From positions 227,158 to 291,157 of the forward strand of contig NW_023501102.1 in the NCBI RefSeq assembly GCF_014066305.1: a DNA stretch of 64,000 nucleotides, written 5' to 3'. Of the stretch, positions 1-9,982 are shown in pieces. A program made the position numbers and the translations under genes. Source of the DNA: Letharia columbiana. Its lineage: Eukaryota; Ascomycota; Lecanoromycetes; Lecanorales; Parmeliaceae. Numbering within the stretch: position 1 is the first letter of the stretch; each line of letters begins with the position of its first letter. The notes beneath the pieces were generated by a model that was not told the origin of the DNA, ran no database searches, and saw only the letters and a list, made by a program, of their open reading frames with translations.

Positions 1-220
1 AGATAATAGTACATTAACACTCTTATATATATTAGCGAATTTTGGTGTATATGGCTAATATTACGGCTTAGTAATGGTTATATACGATATAGGCTCTTAT
101 TCTACTATTATTACACTGCCTCTGACTTATTTATAACGCACCCTAAGCACCACGTTGTCGCTCTGAAGGATTACTTCAAAATTAATGAAGTGGGAGGAAT
201 TTATCTGAACTTGAAGTCTC
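1..220. other. Balanced-composition flank, no gene seen
   Basis: The sequence has ordinary CpA and TpG content, unlike most of the window, so it has escaped strong RIP. I see no credible reading frame, RNA gene or repeat in it. It is the outer edge of the only non-degraded part of the window. Confidence 0.5.
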
Positions 221-568
221 TTATATTCGGATGAACAGGCTGGCGTAACCCCTCATTAAAATTAGGTGGGGCCGAAAGCTTAACGTGTAGATCGTGCGCG
301 GGAGCCACATTAGTGTGGACGGGGGACTGTCGGAGGGGGACTGTCCGAAGATAAGTTGGCGGAGTGTCTCGTCCCTGCACTCTGGTTTATCGTAGCGTTT
401 CTTGGCCCATATCCGCAGGTGTTGCTCGAGCACATTCTTACTGATGTGAAAGCCGCGCTGAGTAGATAGACGTCGTAAGATCTCTTTGTACTCCTTGTTC
501 TGGTCATGAAGGTGGAGGATGAACTCCTTGTGCGACTCCACGTCTTTCTTGGGCCGTCCTGGTGGCAT
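221..568 (-). pseudogene. Truncated Clr5-like / AT-hook helix-turn-helix N-terminus
   Basis: A 115-codon frame starts with MPPGRPKKDVE, an N-terminus with an AT-hook-like GRPKK that is common in fungal DNA-binding and transposon-associated proteins. Residues about 12-60 (HKEFILHLHDQNKEYKEI ... ISKNVLEQHLRIWAKKRY) have the spacing of a helix-turn-helix of the Clr5 type, ending in the W-A-K-K-R that such domains often carry. After about residue 75 the sequence becomes low-complexity (FGQSPSDSPPST) at a short direct repeat (about 311-352) and resembles nothing I recognise. Clr5-like domain proteins are normally several hundred residues, so this is probably a truncated paralogue rather than a working gene. 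An overlapping frame at 310-603 on the same strand is a shadow. Function is not assigned beyond likely DNA binding. Confidence 0.4.
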
Positions 569-724
569 AACTGTAGGAAAGGGAGTACAGGTAGGTGAAC
601 CAAGTGCGTACTACTAGGAGGATAGTCGGTAATCGTACAAAGTCAATTGGATGTGTGGTTGTTGATTGCAGTGGAAATGGGAGGAGTATTTACATTTGGT
701 GGGGTAGACTTGATGGCCACTCCG
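569..724. other. Short non-coding stretch
   Basis: Unique-looking sequence between the Clr5-like start codon and the left arm of the large inverted repeat. It could carry the promoter of the truncated gene, but I see no specific signal. Confidence 0.3.
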
Positions 725-1003
725 CAGTCGCGGTTATTAGCGTGTGCAGAAAACGTTGGAATACTTGGCACTGAGATTATCACACACACACCACCAAAAG
801 TAGTACTGAATAGATGAATCTTCTCCCATATCGCATTCTACCACCTTTCTTATTATATTTAAAGCTCCTATATATCTCACTTAGCCAATTTCTATTATTT
901 CGAAATACCTCTCGCAACGATTAAGTATAGTGCTACTTAGTTTCATGAGGAAACGCGAAATACTAGGAAATGCGAAATTTTTAAATCCGATAAATCCGAC
1001 TTA
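725..1003. repeat. Left arm of large inverted repeat (not RIP-mutated)
   Basis: The reverse complement of this arm matches 1,692-1,830 and then 2,176-2,275. The inner part (about 932-1,003 against 1,692-1,763, including the motifs aaatgcgaaattttta and tttcatgag) is nearly identical. The outer part (about 725-845 against 2,176-2,275) differs almost only by G-to-A and C-to-T changes in the right arm. This arm keeps CpA and TpG, for example a CACACACACACC run at 781-792 that reads TATATATATA in the partner. It may be the terminal repeat of a non-autonomous element or one of two oppositely oriented copies. Confidence 0.7.
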
Positions 1004-1147
1004 GATGGCTACTACTAGCTACCACTACCACTCATTTAAATGGCTTACTACCATAGTCTATCATAATGGCCAATGCTACGGCATCATAGTCGCTGTCTAT
1101 AGGCCTGGCATAGTAGGTGTCCCTGCCCTAAACTCAGATGTGGCCTG

Positions 1148-1352
1148 TTGTTAGCAGCAGCCCCCACGGGGGCCCTGCGACGTCCCTACGGGGCCCTATT
1201 TAGGTACACTATTGTTAGCAACTCAGCTAAAAAAGCTTGGTCCCGGGGGTTGTCTGCGCTTGACAGCCAGACACCCCTATTTGGACCTAAATAGGGCCCC
1301 ATAGGGCCCCCGTAGGGACGTCGCAGGGCCCCGTAGGGGCTGCTGCTAACAC
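1148..1352. repeat. GC-rich foldback (inner inverted repeat)
   Basis: About 57 bases from 1,148 (starting tgttagcagcagccccc and ending atttaggt) are repeated in inverted order at 1,285-1,352, with an extra ~11-base duplication (atagggccccc) in the right arm. The loop is about 79 bases. The arms are full of GGGGCCC blocks and are the most GC-rich DNA in the window. A small foldback transposon or MITE nested in the larger inverted repeat is the simplest reading. Confidence 0.65.
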
Positions 1353-1691
1353 CTGGTTTTATCCTGGCGACATATATATCTAAGTAGCATTCGATATTTC
1401 GAAGGCTTCACCGCAGGCTTTATCGCAGCAACTACAGTAAGGTGAAAGAGGTGAAAGTAGTGGAAGAGGTGGAAGAGGTAAGACAGTAGAAGAATAGGTA
1501 GTAATAGAAGAGATAGTAGAAGAAGAAGAGGTATGATTTTCACGAAGTGGTAGACCGATGAGGCTCAAAAAAAGGGTGAATTGAGTTCTCCGATATAGAA
1601 GCCTTGGTAGCAAGAAGGAACCAGATTTTTTCATCCTTATTGTGCGGAGTTGTCATAGAATTTTGGTGAGAAGTAGGCATTTGAGTGTTGG
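1353..1691. other. Spacer with purine-rich low-complexity tract
   Basis: Positions about 1,437-1,535 consist of short GAAGAGGTG/AGAAGA-type purine repeats on the + strand. They create two overlapping minus-strand open frames of 65 and 84 codons composed mostly of Leu, Ser and Pro. These look like compositional artefacts, not genes. Confidence 0.5.
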
Positions 1692-2118
1692 ACCGGACTT
1701 ATCGGATCTAAAAATTTCGCATTTCCTAGTATTTCGCGTTTTCTCATGAAACTAAGTATAAGAGACTATATTTTTAAGGCGGATATAAGAAAGTTAAATA
1801 GAAATCTTAATAAGTGCGATATTTAGAGAGATTTTGAAGACTAAACTATATTTACTACTATTACTATTATCCTAGAGTTATTAAGATCTTCGCCTATTAT
1901 TATTAAAACTTAAATATTTTTAAATCTTTCTTAAAGCCCCTATCAAAAAATTTAAAAACTTTTTTTTTTTTAAAAAAAAATATTTAATAAAAAAAAAAAC
2001 TTTTTTTTTTTTTTTTAAATTTTTTTTTTTTTTAATTTTTATTTTAAATAAAAAAAAAAAAAAATTATAATTTTAAAAAAAAAAAATAAAAAAAATAAAA
2101 AAAAAAAAAAAAAAAAAA

Positions 2119-2155
<37 letters not shown>

Positions 2156-2275
2156 AAAAAAAAAAAAAAAAAAAAAATAGAATACGATATAAGAGAAGAT
2201 TCATCTATTTAATACTACTTTTAATAATATATATATAATAATCTCAGTATCAAGTATTTTAACGTTTTCTTTATA
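1692..2275. repeat. Right arm of large inverted repeat, RIP-mutated and interrupted
   Basis: Reverse-complement partner of 725-1,003. The segment 1,692-1,830 aligns with the inner half of the left arm, and 2,176-2,275 with the outer half. Between them lies about 340 bases without counterpart, mainly A/T homopolymers. In the outer half the differences from the left arm are G-to-A and C-to-T transitions. Weak similarity may continue to about 2,325. Confidence 0.65.
1920..2180. repeat. A/T homopolymer tract
   Basis: Long runs of A or T with almost no other base, inserted in the right arm of the inverted repeat. Similar shorter tracts occur at about 2,325-2,350 and 2,445-2,610. They could be terminally RIPed G- or C-rich low-complexity DNA or a poly(A)-derived insertion; the sequence alone does not decide. 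Confidence 0.6.
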
Positions 2276-2625
2276 CCCCAAAAAAACTATAATATACGTA
2301 GAAAGTAAATATTTCCTATATATTAAAAAAAAAAAAAAAAAGAAAAAAAAAATTAGGATTTGCCTTAAATGGAAGATCGTACTACGCTACGATCTTATTT
2401 TCTAATCTTCGATCTAAACGCGAGTATAAACGGGTACTAGTACGTTTTAAAAAGAAAGTAGAAAAAAAAAATAAAAAATTTTTAAATCTTTTTTTTTTTT
2501 TTTTTTTTATTAAAAAAAAAATAAAAAAAAAAATAAATTTTAAAAATTTTAAAAAAATTTTTAAAATTTTTAAAAAAAATATAAAAAAATATATATATAT
2601 AATTTCTACGTTCGGAGAGGCGCTA

Positions 2626-4328
2626 ATTTTTCTAAGTTAAATCGAATTTTAGTTTTTTTTTAAGTTAAATCGAACTCTAATCGCTTACTATACGTTTTTA
2701 ATCTTACTTTTATTACTATAAAATTAATTTAATCTATATAATATATAGATATATATATATAAAGAGAGGCGCGCTAAGATTTAATTAGAAAGATATATTA
2801 AGTATAAAGAATTAATTTATAATAATTATCTATAAAAAATAGAGAAAAACTATATTCTTATAATAAGAAGTATTAAAATATCGAAAAGAAATAAAGATAA
2901 CGTATTAATTAGTGATATAAATTCTATAATATCTTCTATTATAGTAAAATCTTTCGAATAATAAGATAGCTATAGATATCGAACGATTTTAATTTATCTA
3001 AATATATATTATTTAATATTTCTTCTATAGAGATCTAATTAACTATAATCGTCGTAATAGATTCTTCTCTTATAACGTTATTATAGTAATATATTATATT
3101 AATATAATAGAGATAATAGATTAAGTTATAGTAGAGATAATAAATTAAATTATAATAATATTCTTCGCTTACTAAGTAATAATTTAACGTGAAATCTTAG
3201 AGAGCTAAGTCGTATTCTTAATAATAATAGTCTTATTACCGCTTAATTTCTTCGTAGTATTCTCTATAGTATTCTTCGTAGTATTCTCCATATTCGCCTA
3301 TTATAATTCCTTCTCTTACTTTTTCTTTTATAGAGTATTAAATTAAGTAATTAGTTAAATAATTAATTAAGTAAATAACTAAGTAATTAACTAATAACGC
3401 TTACTAAGTAATAATTTAATATAAAATCGTAGAGAGTATATAATATAGAATTTTAGAGAGTTAAGTCGTATTCTTAATAATAATAATCTTATTATCGCTT
3501 AGTTTCTCTATAATATTCTTTATAATATTCTTCGTATTTATCTATTATAATTTCTTCTTTTACTTCTTCTTTTATAGAGTATTAAATTAAGTAACTAGCT
3601 AAGTAATTAACTAAGTAAATAATTAAGTAACTAACTAATAATCTAATTAAGTAGATTACTAAGCTAATAAAATAGATAGTATTAATTAAATAGTTAGTCG
3701 AGTATCGCTAACTTAAGTAGAATATATAGAGAAAAACGATAGCTATAAATTCGTTTAGACTCTTTTTAAAAGTCTTTTAACGCGTTTATAAATAGTAGTA
3801 AATAGCTATTAAGCTCGCTTACGACCTCGATTACTATTAATAAGAGATTTAAAAGACGAGTGAAAGGGATATATATCTTAGATACTTAGTAATATTTAAG
3901 TAAGAGATATCGAAGGCGAATTTATTTATAATTAATAGATTAATAGAATTATAGAAGAAATATAATTATATAAATAGATAAAAGAATTATTAATCGATCT
4001 CGAACGCGTTTAATATAACTACGATATTTAAATATTAATTTAATTTACTAATAGTAAATTAAACTTTATTATTTTTATAGCGTTAGAAAGCGTATATTAA
4101 GCTCTATAATTTACGAAATTATAAAGAAATAGTATTTATAGAGAGCTAGTTATTTTAGAGTATAAAACTTCTATATATAAATTTTTAATAAGAAAGCTTA
4201 AGAGGGCTAGCGGGCTAACTTAGTTAGTCTAGTTAAAAGACGTAATAACCTCAAATTAATAATTAGCTATATATATAAATTTAAGATTTTTTAATTTAAT
4301 TCTATCTTATTCTTTTATATATACTAAT
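2626..4328 (+). mobile_element. Family B element, copy B1 (5' truncated)
   Basis: This copy shares its whole length with B3 and B5. It opens with tctaagttaaatcgaa-type repeats, continues with a ~300-base block beginning near ggcgcgctaagatttaat (about 2,768), then a minisatellite, then a terminal block from about 3,750 ending in tcttttatatatactaat. The family start motif acgagtaaaggcc is missing, so the left end is truncated near the A/T tract. A hairpin (aatttaagatt paired with its complement) lies about 60 bases inside the right end. No coding capacity remains. The class of the family is unresolved because the two ends are not inverted repeats of each other. Confidence 0.6.
3170..3660. repeat. 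Family B internal minisatellite (B1 array)
   Basis: About two imperfect units of roughly 200-250 bases. Each contains gagagctaagtcgtattct, a run of cgtagtattct repeats and a block of agtaattaactaagtaaat repeats. The same units occur in B3, B4 and B5 in different copy number. Confidence 0.65.
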
Positions 4329-5260
4329 ATTTATTATTCTATAGATTATAAGATTATTATATTTAATTATAAAATTAAAAAGGCTTTTCGCTATAGCCCG
4401 TATTAAGTCTTTAAATATAAAAAGATTAATTAATATAATTAGTATATTCTTAGCTTATTAAGAGATATAATAAATTATTTTTAAGTAAATTATAAAAGAT
4501 ATTATATTTAATCTTTAATTATAGAGATAATAACTTTTAATAATAATATTCTATTATTATTAGAGAGCGATAATAAATAAAGATATCTCTCGTAAAGGCT
4601 AATATCTATAAGATTTTTAGACTTCTCGAGATATCGCGTTAAAGTATTTTTAATTAATATTATATCGAAGAGTAGAAAATAAATATAAAAAGAAAAGAAA
4701 ATAATCTTAATAATATTAATAAAATAGCTTAAAAATAGAGTAATTAAATATTATTTATCTAAGAGTATTAAAATATATAGATTAAACTTTAATCTATAAC
4801 TTCTTAGAAGTATATTATTATCTTTATATTCTTTAATATATAAATTATAGATTATTTTAATATAGAAAATCTTAATATAATATCGTATATTTATATTAAA
4901 TCTTAATCTTATTAAAAACTTTTAGTATTTATATTCTTATTATAAACTTTATTATTTTTATTATTAGATTTAATTTAGATAGAATCTCTTTAATATTAAT
5001 TAACTAGCTATTTTAAGTAGCTAGTCTATCTTTCTTAAATAATAAATATATTCTAAAAGTATAATCTCGAGTCTAGTTATCTTTCTTATAGACGTATTTA
5101 AGTATATTAATTACTTAATATATATAAAGAAGATTCTTAAGAGTTATATTAAGAAATTATTATAATTTAACTCTATATATATGTAATATAAAGATATTTT
5201 ATCTATGTGATCTATAGATAGTATATACGAAATTAAGCCTACGCTAGTAGCTCTATAAGT
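4329..5260. other. RIPed DNA, origin not recognised
   Basis: A+T-rich, CpA/TpG-depleted sequence with stops in all frames. I find no match to the other repeats of the window and no protein motif. It is probably the remains of an older transposon that hosted B1. Confidence 0.4.
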
Positions 5261-5580
5261 ATTTCTAAGATATCTTATAATAATTATCTATAAAAATGAG
5301 AAATACTATATTCTTATAGCAGAGTTATATATATAATTTTTGAAAATTGAAAGGGGTGGGCCGTGCTATTAGTGGTGTGTATTCCCGAAATCTCTTATTG
5401 AAATGAAATTTTTAAATAGTATCGAAGCAGTATCGACGTTTCATTCTTCAAATATATATCGTTCGTCTTTTTCTCATGTTATTAACTATAATCGTCGTGT
5501 AGATTCTTCTTTATCGTTAACTTAATAATATATTATATTAATACGATATCGTCGAGATACGTAGAGATAGCGCCAATGTG
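5261..5580 (+). mobile_element. Diverged family B fragments
   Basis: Two pieces resemble the B core: about 5,275-5,325 (ataattatctataaaaatgag... compared with B1 at about 2,818) and about 5,448-5,575 (aaatatatatcgtt ... attaactataatcgtcg ... taatatattatattaat compared with B1 at about 2,999-3,115). They lie in less severely mutated sequence that still has CpA and TpG (for example gaagcag and ggggtggg at about 5,350-5,450), so they may represent a less RIPed relative. Confidence 0.45.
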
Positions 5581-6190
5581 TTTATTTTCGCTTACTGGTG
5601 ACGTTTAATGGGGGATTTAGGTGTCGTTTTTAACGATATAGTCTTGTTATCGTTAATTTCTCCGCGTTTTCGTGTATTTTCGTATTTTTTTGTGTTTCTT
5701 TCTTATGGTATTGGACTAAGTGCTTACTAGTACTACTAGTAGACTGTGGCTTGCTAAGTGCTACTGGTGATTAACTATAGGCCTTCTCGTATATTACTAG
5801 CGGTTTTCTAATTTCGATACTTCTTTTCTACTATATTACGTATAAATAAATACTTTAATAATCGGTGCGTGAAATCGATAGTTTTCTATCTTGTTATAAT
5901 TAAGATCGTATGGTAAGTATATTATTGATTCGGAATAAAGTGTCGATTTCGTGAGTTAATATGGCTCGTTGGGTCTTGTATATATATACTATAACGTAAT
6001 GTGTCTTTGGTATAAGTTTTTGTGATATCGTGTTTTTAAAGAATCGATTTAGACGTATTAAGGTTCGTCTCGTTATTAGGTTCGGTTGGCGTTTCTATTG
6101 TGTTAATATGCTTTCGTAACGTCTATAACGTCTGTTCGTAGTGTTGTGTTCTATTTTTAGAATTTTTGTTTAACTTATATATATTAATAT
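5580..6190. other. One-strand RIP zone
   Basis: CpA is essentially absent on the + strand (I see none between about 5,580 and 6,180), but TpG is common, for instance in ctggtgacg, ttttgtgttt and gactgtggcttgc. Both dinucleotides are lost elsewhere in the window, so here C-to-T change has affected only the + strand. I see no gene in it. Confidence 0.7.
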
Positions 6191-6904
6191 AATTTTTTTA
6201 ATTTTAGATTGGCGTTTGTTTAATAAGTTATCTTTATTTATAGTTATATTATTATTAAACTTATAGTCTTTTTTATCTTTATATAAAAGTTTATAATACT
6301 ATAATATAATTTAGAAGTATATTTTTTAAGCTCGATATCTCTTATATATATCTTTTAAAGTATTTTTTAATTTACGTTAATTAGTTTTTTAATATATTAT
6401 TTAATTATCGAGAGTAGATAATATTAATTCTTATTAATATCTTATTATAATATTTATTTCGTAAGCTTATCTACTATTTTATTATCTAAGACGTTTTTAT
6501 AAGCGATAATCTAGTATAAAATAATTTATATATCTTTCTCTTTTAACTTAGCTAGCTTTTTTATAATTCTCTTAAAAATATATTATTCTAATTATCTTTA
6601 TGAATTTACTATTAATTATATTATTATTTAATTATTAATCTAGATAATAAGCGCTAGAAATATAATATCTATAGCGATCTCATAGACTATATTAATTTCT
6701 TTAAGTTTCTCGAAGTAGATAATATAATATTCGCTATTATCGAGATATCGCGTTTAAATTTTATCTATTTAGAAAGTATAGACTAATATATATATTTTAT
6801 TATCGATATCGCTATCATCGATATATATATATAAAAAGTTATAATCTATACTTATAATCTTATTATATTCTTTAATAATCTTTTCTCTATTTTTATATAT
6901 TTTA
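6191..6904. other. RIPed DNA, no feature recognised
   Basis: Fully RIPed on both strands. No repeat shared with the rest of the window and no protein motif was seen. Confidence 0.4.
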
Positions 6905-7549
6905 ACGAGTAAAGGTTTAAAATTTAAATTTATAGTTATTTTTTTAATTAGAGCTATCTAGTAAGTAGTATAAGCGAACTTTAATAAGCGAACTTTAATA
7001 AGCGAACTTTAATAAGCGAACTTTAATAAGTAATATTTGAATTCCTTACACTTTAATAATTATAGAATTAAATTTAATAATCCCTTTTTTTCTAAAAGCT
7101 TATATTTCGTTCTATAATTTAAAAAAAAATCTTAAAATTTTAATAGAAAATAAAAAGGTTACTATATCTAATTAGAACTATTCGACTATCGAGCGAACTT
7201 TAATAAGCGATATTTGAATTTCTTACGCTTTAATAATTATAAGACTTAATTTTAAAATTCTTAAAAATTCGAAAAGTATAAACGGCGCTTTAAAATTTAA
7301 AAAAAAAATCTTAAAATTTTAATAGAAAATAAAAAAGTTATTCTATATGTTAATAATATACGCCTATTTTTTTAATAAGAGAGGCGCGAGAGAACGAGAT
7401 TTTAATAATTACGAATACTAATTTATTTATTCGCGATAACTTAGTCGATCTAGTTAAAAGACGTAATAATCTTAAATTAATAATTAACTATATATATAAA
7501 TTTAAGATTTTCTAATTTAGCTCTATCTTATTCTATTATATATATTAAT
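6905..7549 (+). mobile_element. Family A element, copy A1
   Basis: Begins acgagtaaagg and ends ctatcttattctattatatatattaat, the two termini that define families A and B. Inside are units of about 200 bases opening with a (g)gctatcgagcgaacttta motif, here two units near 6,950 and 7,185, followed by a unique block with gataacttagtcgatctag and the terminal hairpin. From 6,971 to 7,027 a 14-base motif, taagcgaactttaa, is repeated four times. The element is non-coding and looks like a non-autonomous transposon with subterminal repeat arrays. Confidence 0.6.
6971..7027. repeat. 14-base tandem repeats in A1
   Basis: Four consecutive copies of a unit centred on aagcgaacttt. Related arrays with one to three copies occur in A2 (about 16,300-16,345), A3 (about 18,545-18,600), A4 (about 25,984-26,015) and A5 (about 62,380-62,410). 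Subterminal arrays of this kind are typical transposase-binding sites, which is inference here. Confidence 0.7.
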
Positions 7550-7987
7550 ACTTAGCGATTTCTATTATAGAGGCGTAATATAGAGAATACGTCTCTTTAT
7601 ATCGCCTTATATCTATTATTTATAAACTCTAGATTTTTAGTTATTCTAGAGAACTCTTAAGCTTTATTTATTTATTAGTTAATTTCTATTAAGCTAACGT
7701 AAGATCCTTAGAAATCTCATTTCTAAGAATAACGTTTTCTAAGAAAAACGTTTCTTAAGTGATAAAAAAAGATAATTCTTCTTCTATGAAATCTGGTTAT
7801 CTAAATATATTTTAATATTAAGCTATATTAAGCTATTAGCTACTAGCTTCTATCGAGTATATCTACTAAGTATAATTTATAATATATATTAATAAAAAGA
7901 AAGAAAGGTAGTATTCTCGCTTGTAAAGTTTTTTAAGTAAAGAACGATCTTTCTTTTATCGAAGAAACTTATTTCTTTAAGTAAGAA
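7550..7987. other. RIPed DNA left of the short LTR element
   Basis: No coding motif seen. Its last five bases (7,983-7,987, aagaa) form the left target-site duplication of the adjoining LTR element. Confidence 0.4.
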
Positions 7988-8155
7988 TGTCGATAACTTA
8001 ACACTTACTTATTACTAGTATCTATTCGATCTAGTTATTAATATATAAAGATCTTCTCTATATATAGATATTCTTCTTTCTTAGATATTATTAGAAATAT
8101 TATAACTAGTAATAGATCTTATAGTAGTAATTATATATCGAGATATTTATTAATA
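7988..8155. repeat. Left LTR of the short element
   Basis: 168 bases, starts TG. It matches 9,817-9,982 with mostly transition differences and retains a few CpA/TpG sites lost in the other copy. Confidence 0.75.
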
Positions 8156-8713
8156 CTAATTAATATACTTTAATACTAGTATATAGATTAATTAGATTAT
8201 ACTCTTAAAGAGAGTTCGCCTTAATATCGCCGCGATAGCTTTATACGATTTTATAATTACTCGATCGATTTCGCTTACTTAATAATACGATTAAATAGAA
8301 CTATAATTTCTACTTCTATAATTTCTATAACTTCTATTTATTAACTAGAGTAATATTGAAAAAATACTATTATTAGAAAACGACTTAATATCGCTAGGCT
8401 CTATCGTCTTAATATATATTAAAATAAACTTTAAATATAAGAAGAAGAAGACTAATTCTTTAGAGATATCGTTAAATACTATACTCGAGCGTAAATTAGA
8501 GAGTATACTATCTAAAGAAATTAATTTATTAAATATCGAGAAGAGACTTAATTAACTCGTTTATTAAAGAATATAAGAGTATTTAGTCGTTTTTATATTG
8601 GCCACTTAATCTTCTAGAAAAGCGATTCTTTTAATCTTAAATAACTTGTTAACGAATAATCATATGAAATAAAAGTATATGAGATACTCTGCTGCTACCC
8701 TCTATATCTTTTA

Positions 8714-8962
8714 ATGAAAATATCTTCGATTTTTGTTATCGAGTTGTTAGAGTTTTGCGCTTTATTTAATTTTATTCTAATATTAAATCGCTTAAGTATA
8801 TATTATATAAATAAAAGAATATCTCTAATATCTTTACTAAGAAATTTTAATTATTCGTTAAAGAGAACTTTAAAAAGCTTAGTAAAGATAATATCTATAG
8901 CTTATAAAACTATCTACGAACTAACGAAGTCTATATTTAAAAAGAGAGAGAGATTTCTATAG
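8714..8962 (+). CDS. 82-codon open frame inside the short LTR element, doubtful
   Basis: An ATG-started frame rich in Ile, Leu, Lys and Phe survives in a segment with milder RIP (8,655-8,770 still has TpG, as in gatactctgctgctaccctc and gttgttagagttttgcgc). The first ~40 residues are hydrophobic and the C-terminus is basic (IFKKRERF). I recognise no family. Length and composition are compatible with chance in A+T-rich DNA; at most it is a fragment of an element-encoded peptide. Confidence 0.15.
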   Translation: MKISSIFVIELLEFCALFNFILILNRLSIYYINKRISLISLLRNFNYSLKRTLKSLVKIISIAYKTIYELTKSIFKKRERFL

Positions 8963-9816
8963 TTTAAGCACTGATAAATATAGTTTAGAAAGATATTCTA
9001 TAGTCATCGAACGATCTATAGCTATCGAACGACAAAGAACGTTCTTTATTAAAGTAGTCTTAATCTTATTCTCTTTAATAATAGCTAGTTTAATTATAGT
9101 AGCTTTATTAATTAATTATCGAGAATATTACTTTAATTTACTCTTCTCTTACTTTAATTATCGAGAATATTACTTTAGTTTATTCTTTTCTTACTTTAAG
9201 TAACGACTCTTTATACTAGTCTTAATAATAGTTAATATAATTAATTTAATTATAATAGTCTTATCGATCGAAGAATACTATTTCTCTCCCCGTAATCGTC
9301 TTATTAATCGGAGAATTCTACTTCGATTCTCCTCTAACTCTAAACTATAATCCGAATTATCGAGTTCTATATCTACTATTCTTACTCTACTAAGTTATTC
9401 AAGATAGTATAAATCTCGCTTTACTTTTCACCTCTTAATATACTTATTTTCTTATCTCTTAGCTCGCTTCTCCGCTCGACTATATTTATAATACGAAGGA
9501 AATAAAGGCTATAAGTTAAGAATAAGTATAGAAAGTATATAAACGATATATTCTTAATATAGCTATCTAAGAATTTAACTATAAGAAAAGATATAATCTT
9601 TCTAACGAAAGATTATCGAGATCTCATAGATTTAAGAAGATAAGATATCGATTAATTATATTTCTTATTACTATTAAAAATACGTCTAGTATAATCGAAT
9701 CTACGCTTATTATAGTAAAGAAAGTAATTATAATTATAAAGAGTATTACGAAGAAGAATTCGAAGAAGTAATATTTTAATAATATAAATAGTCTTATCTT
9801 TTTCGATTTTTACTAG

Positions 9817-9982
9817 TATCGATAACTTAATACTTACTTATTACTAGTACTTATTCGGCCTAGTTATTATTATATAAAGACTCTTTCTATATATAAAGTT
9901 CTTCTTTCTTAGATAATATTAGAAATATATAACTAGTAATAGATCTTAAAGTAGTAACTATATATCGAGATATTTACTAATA
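9817..9982. repeat. Right LTR of the short element
   Basis: 166 bases, direct repeat of 7,988-8,155, followed by the target duplication aagaa. Confidence 0.75.

Larger units (their letters stand above)
7988..9982. mobile_element. Short non-autonomous LTR retroelement
   Basis: Direct repeats at 7,988-8,155 and 9,817-9,982 flank 1.66 kb. The left LTR opens with an unmutated TG (tgtcgataacttaacactt); the right opens tatcgataacttaatactt, its RIPed form. Both end in tattaata or tactaata, consistent with a lost terminal CA. The element is flanked by the 5-bp duplication AAGAA (7,983-7,987 and 9,983-9,987). At 2.0 kb with no reverse transcriptase it is too short to be autonomous and lies between typical TRIM and LARD sizes. 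A partner supplying enzymes was not found in the window. Transcription orientation is not determined. Confidence 0.75.

Noticed and set aside
310..603. 97-codon minus-strand frame overlapping the Clr5-like frame
   Set aside because: Same strand, other frame; composition is Ser/Thr/Arg-rich without motif, and the overlapping frame carries the recognisable domain.
1346..1634. Two overlapping minus-strand frames (65 and 84 codons)
   Set aside because: Both are generated by the purine-rich low-complexity tract and consist largely of Leu/Ser/Pro; no start context or family support.
3170..3660. CRISPR-like array
   Set aside because: Units are 150-240 bases, contiguous and imperfect, with no short constant repeat alternating with unique spacers; it is a minisatellite inside a transposon.
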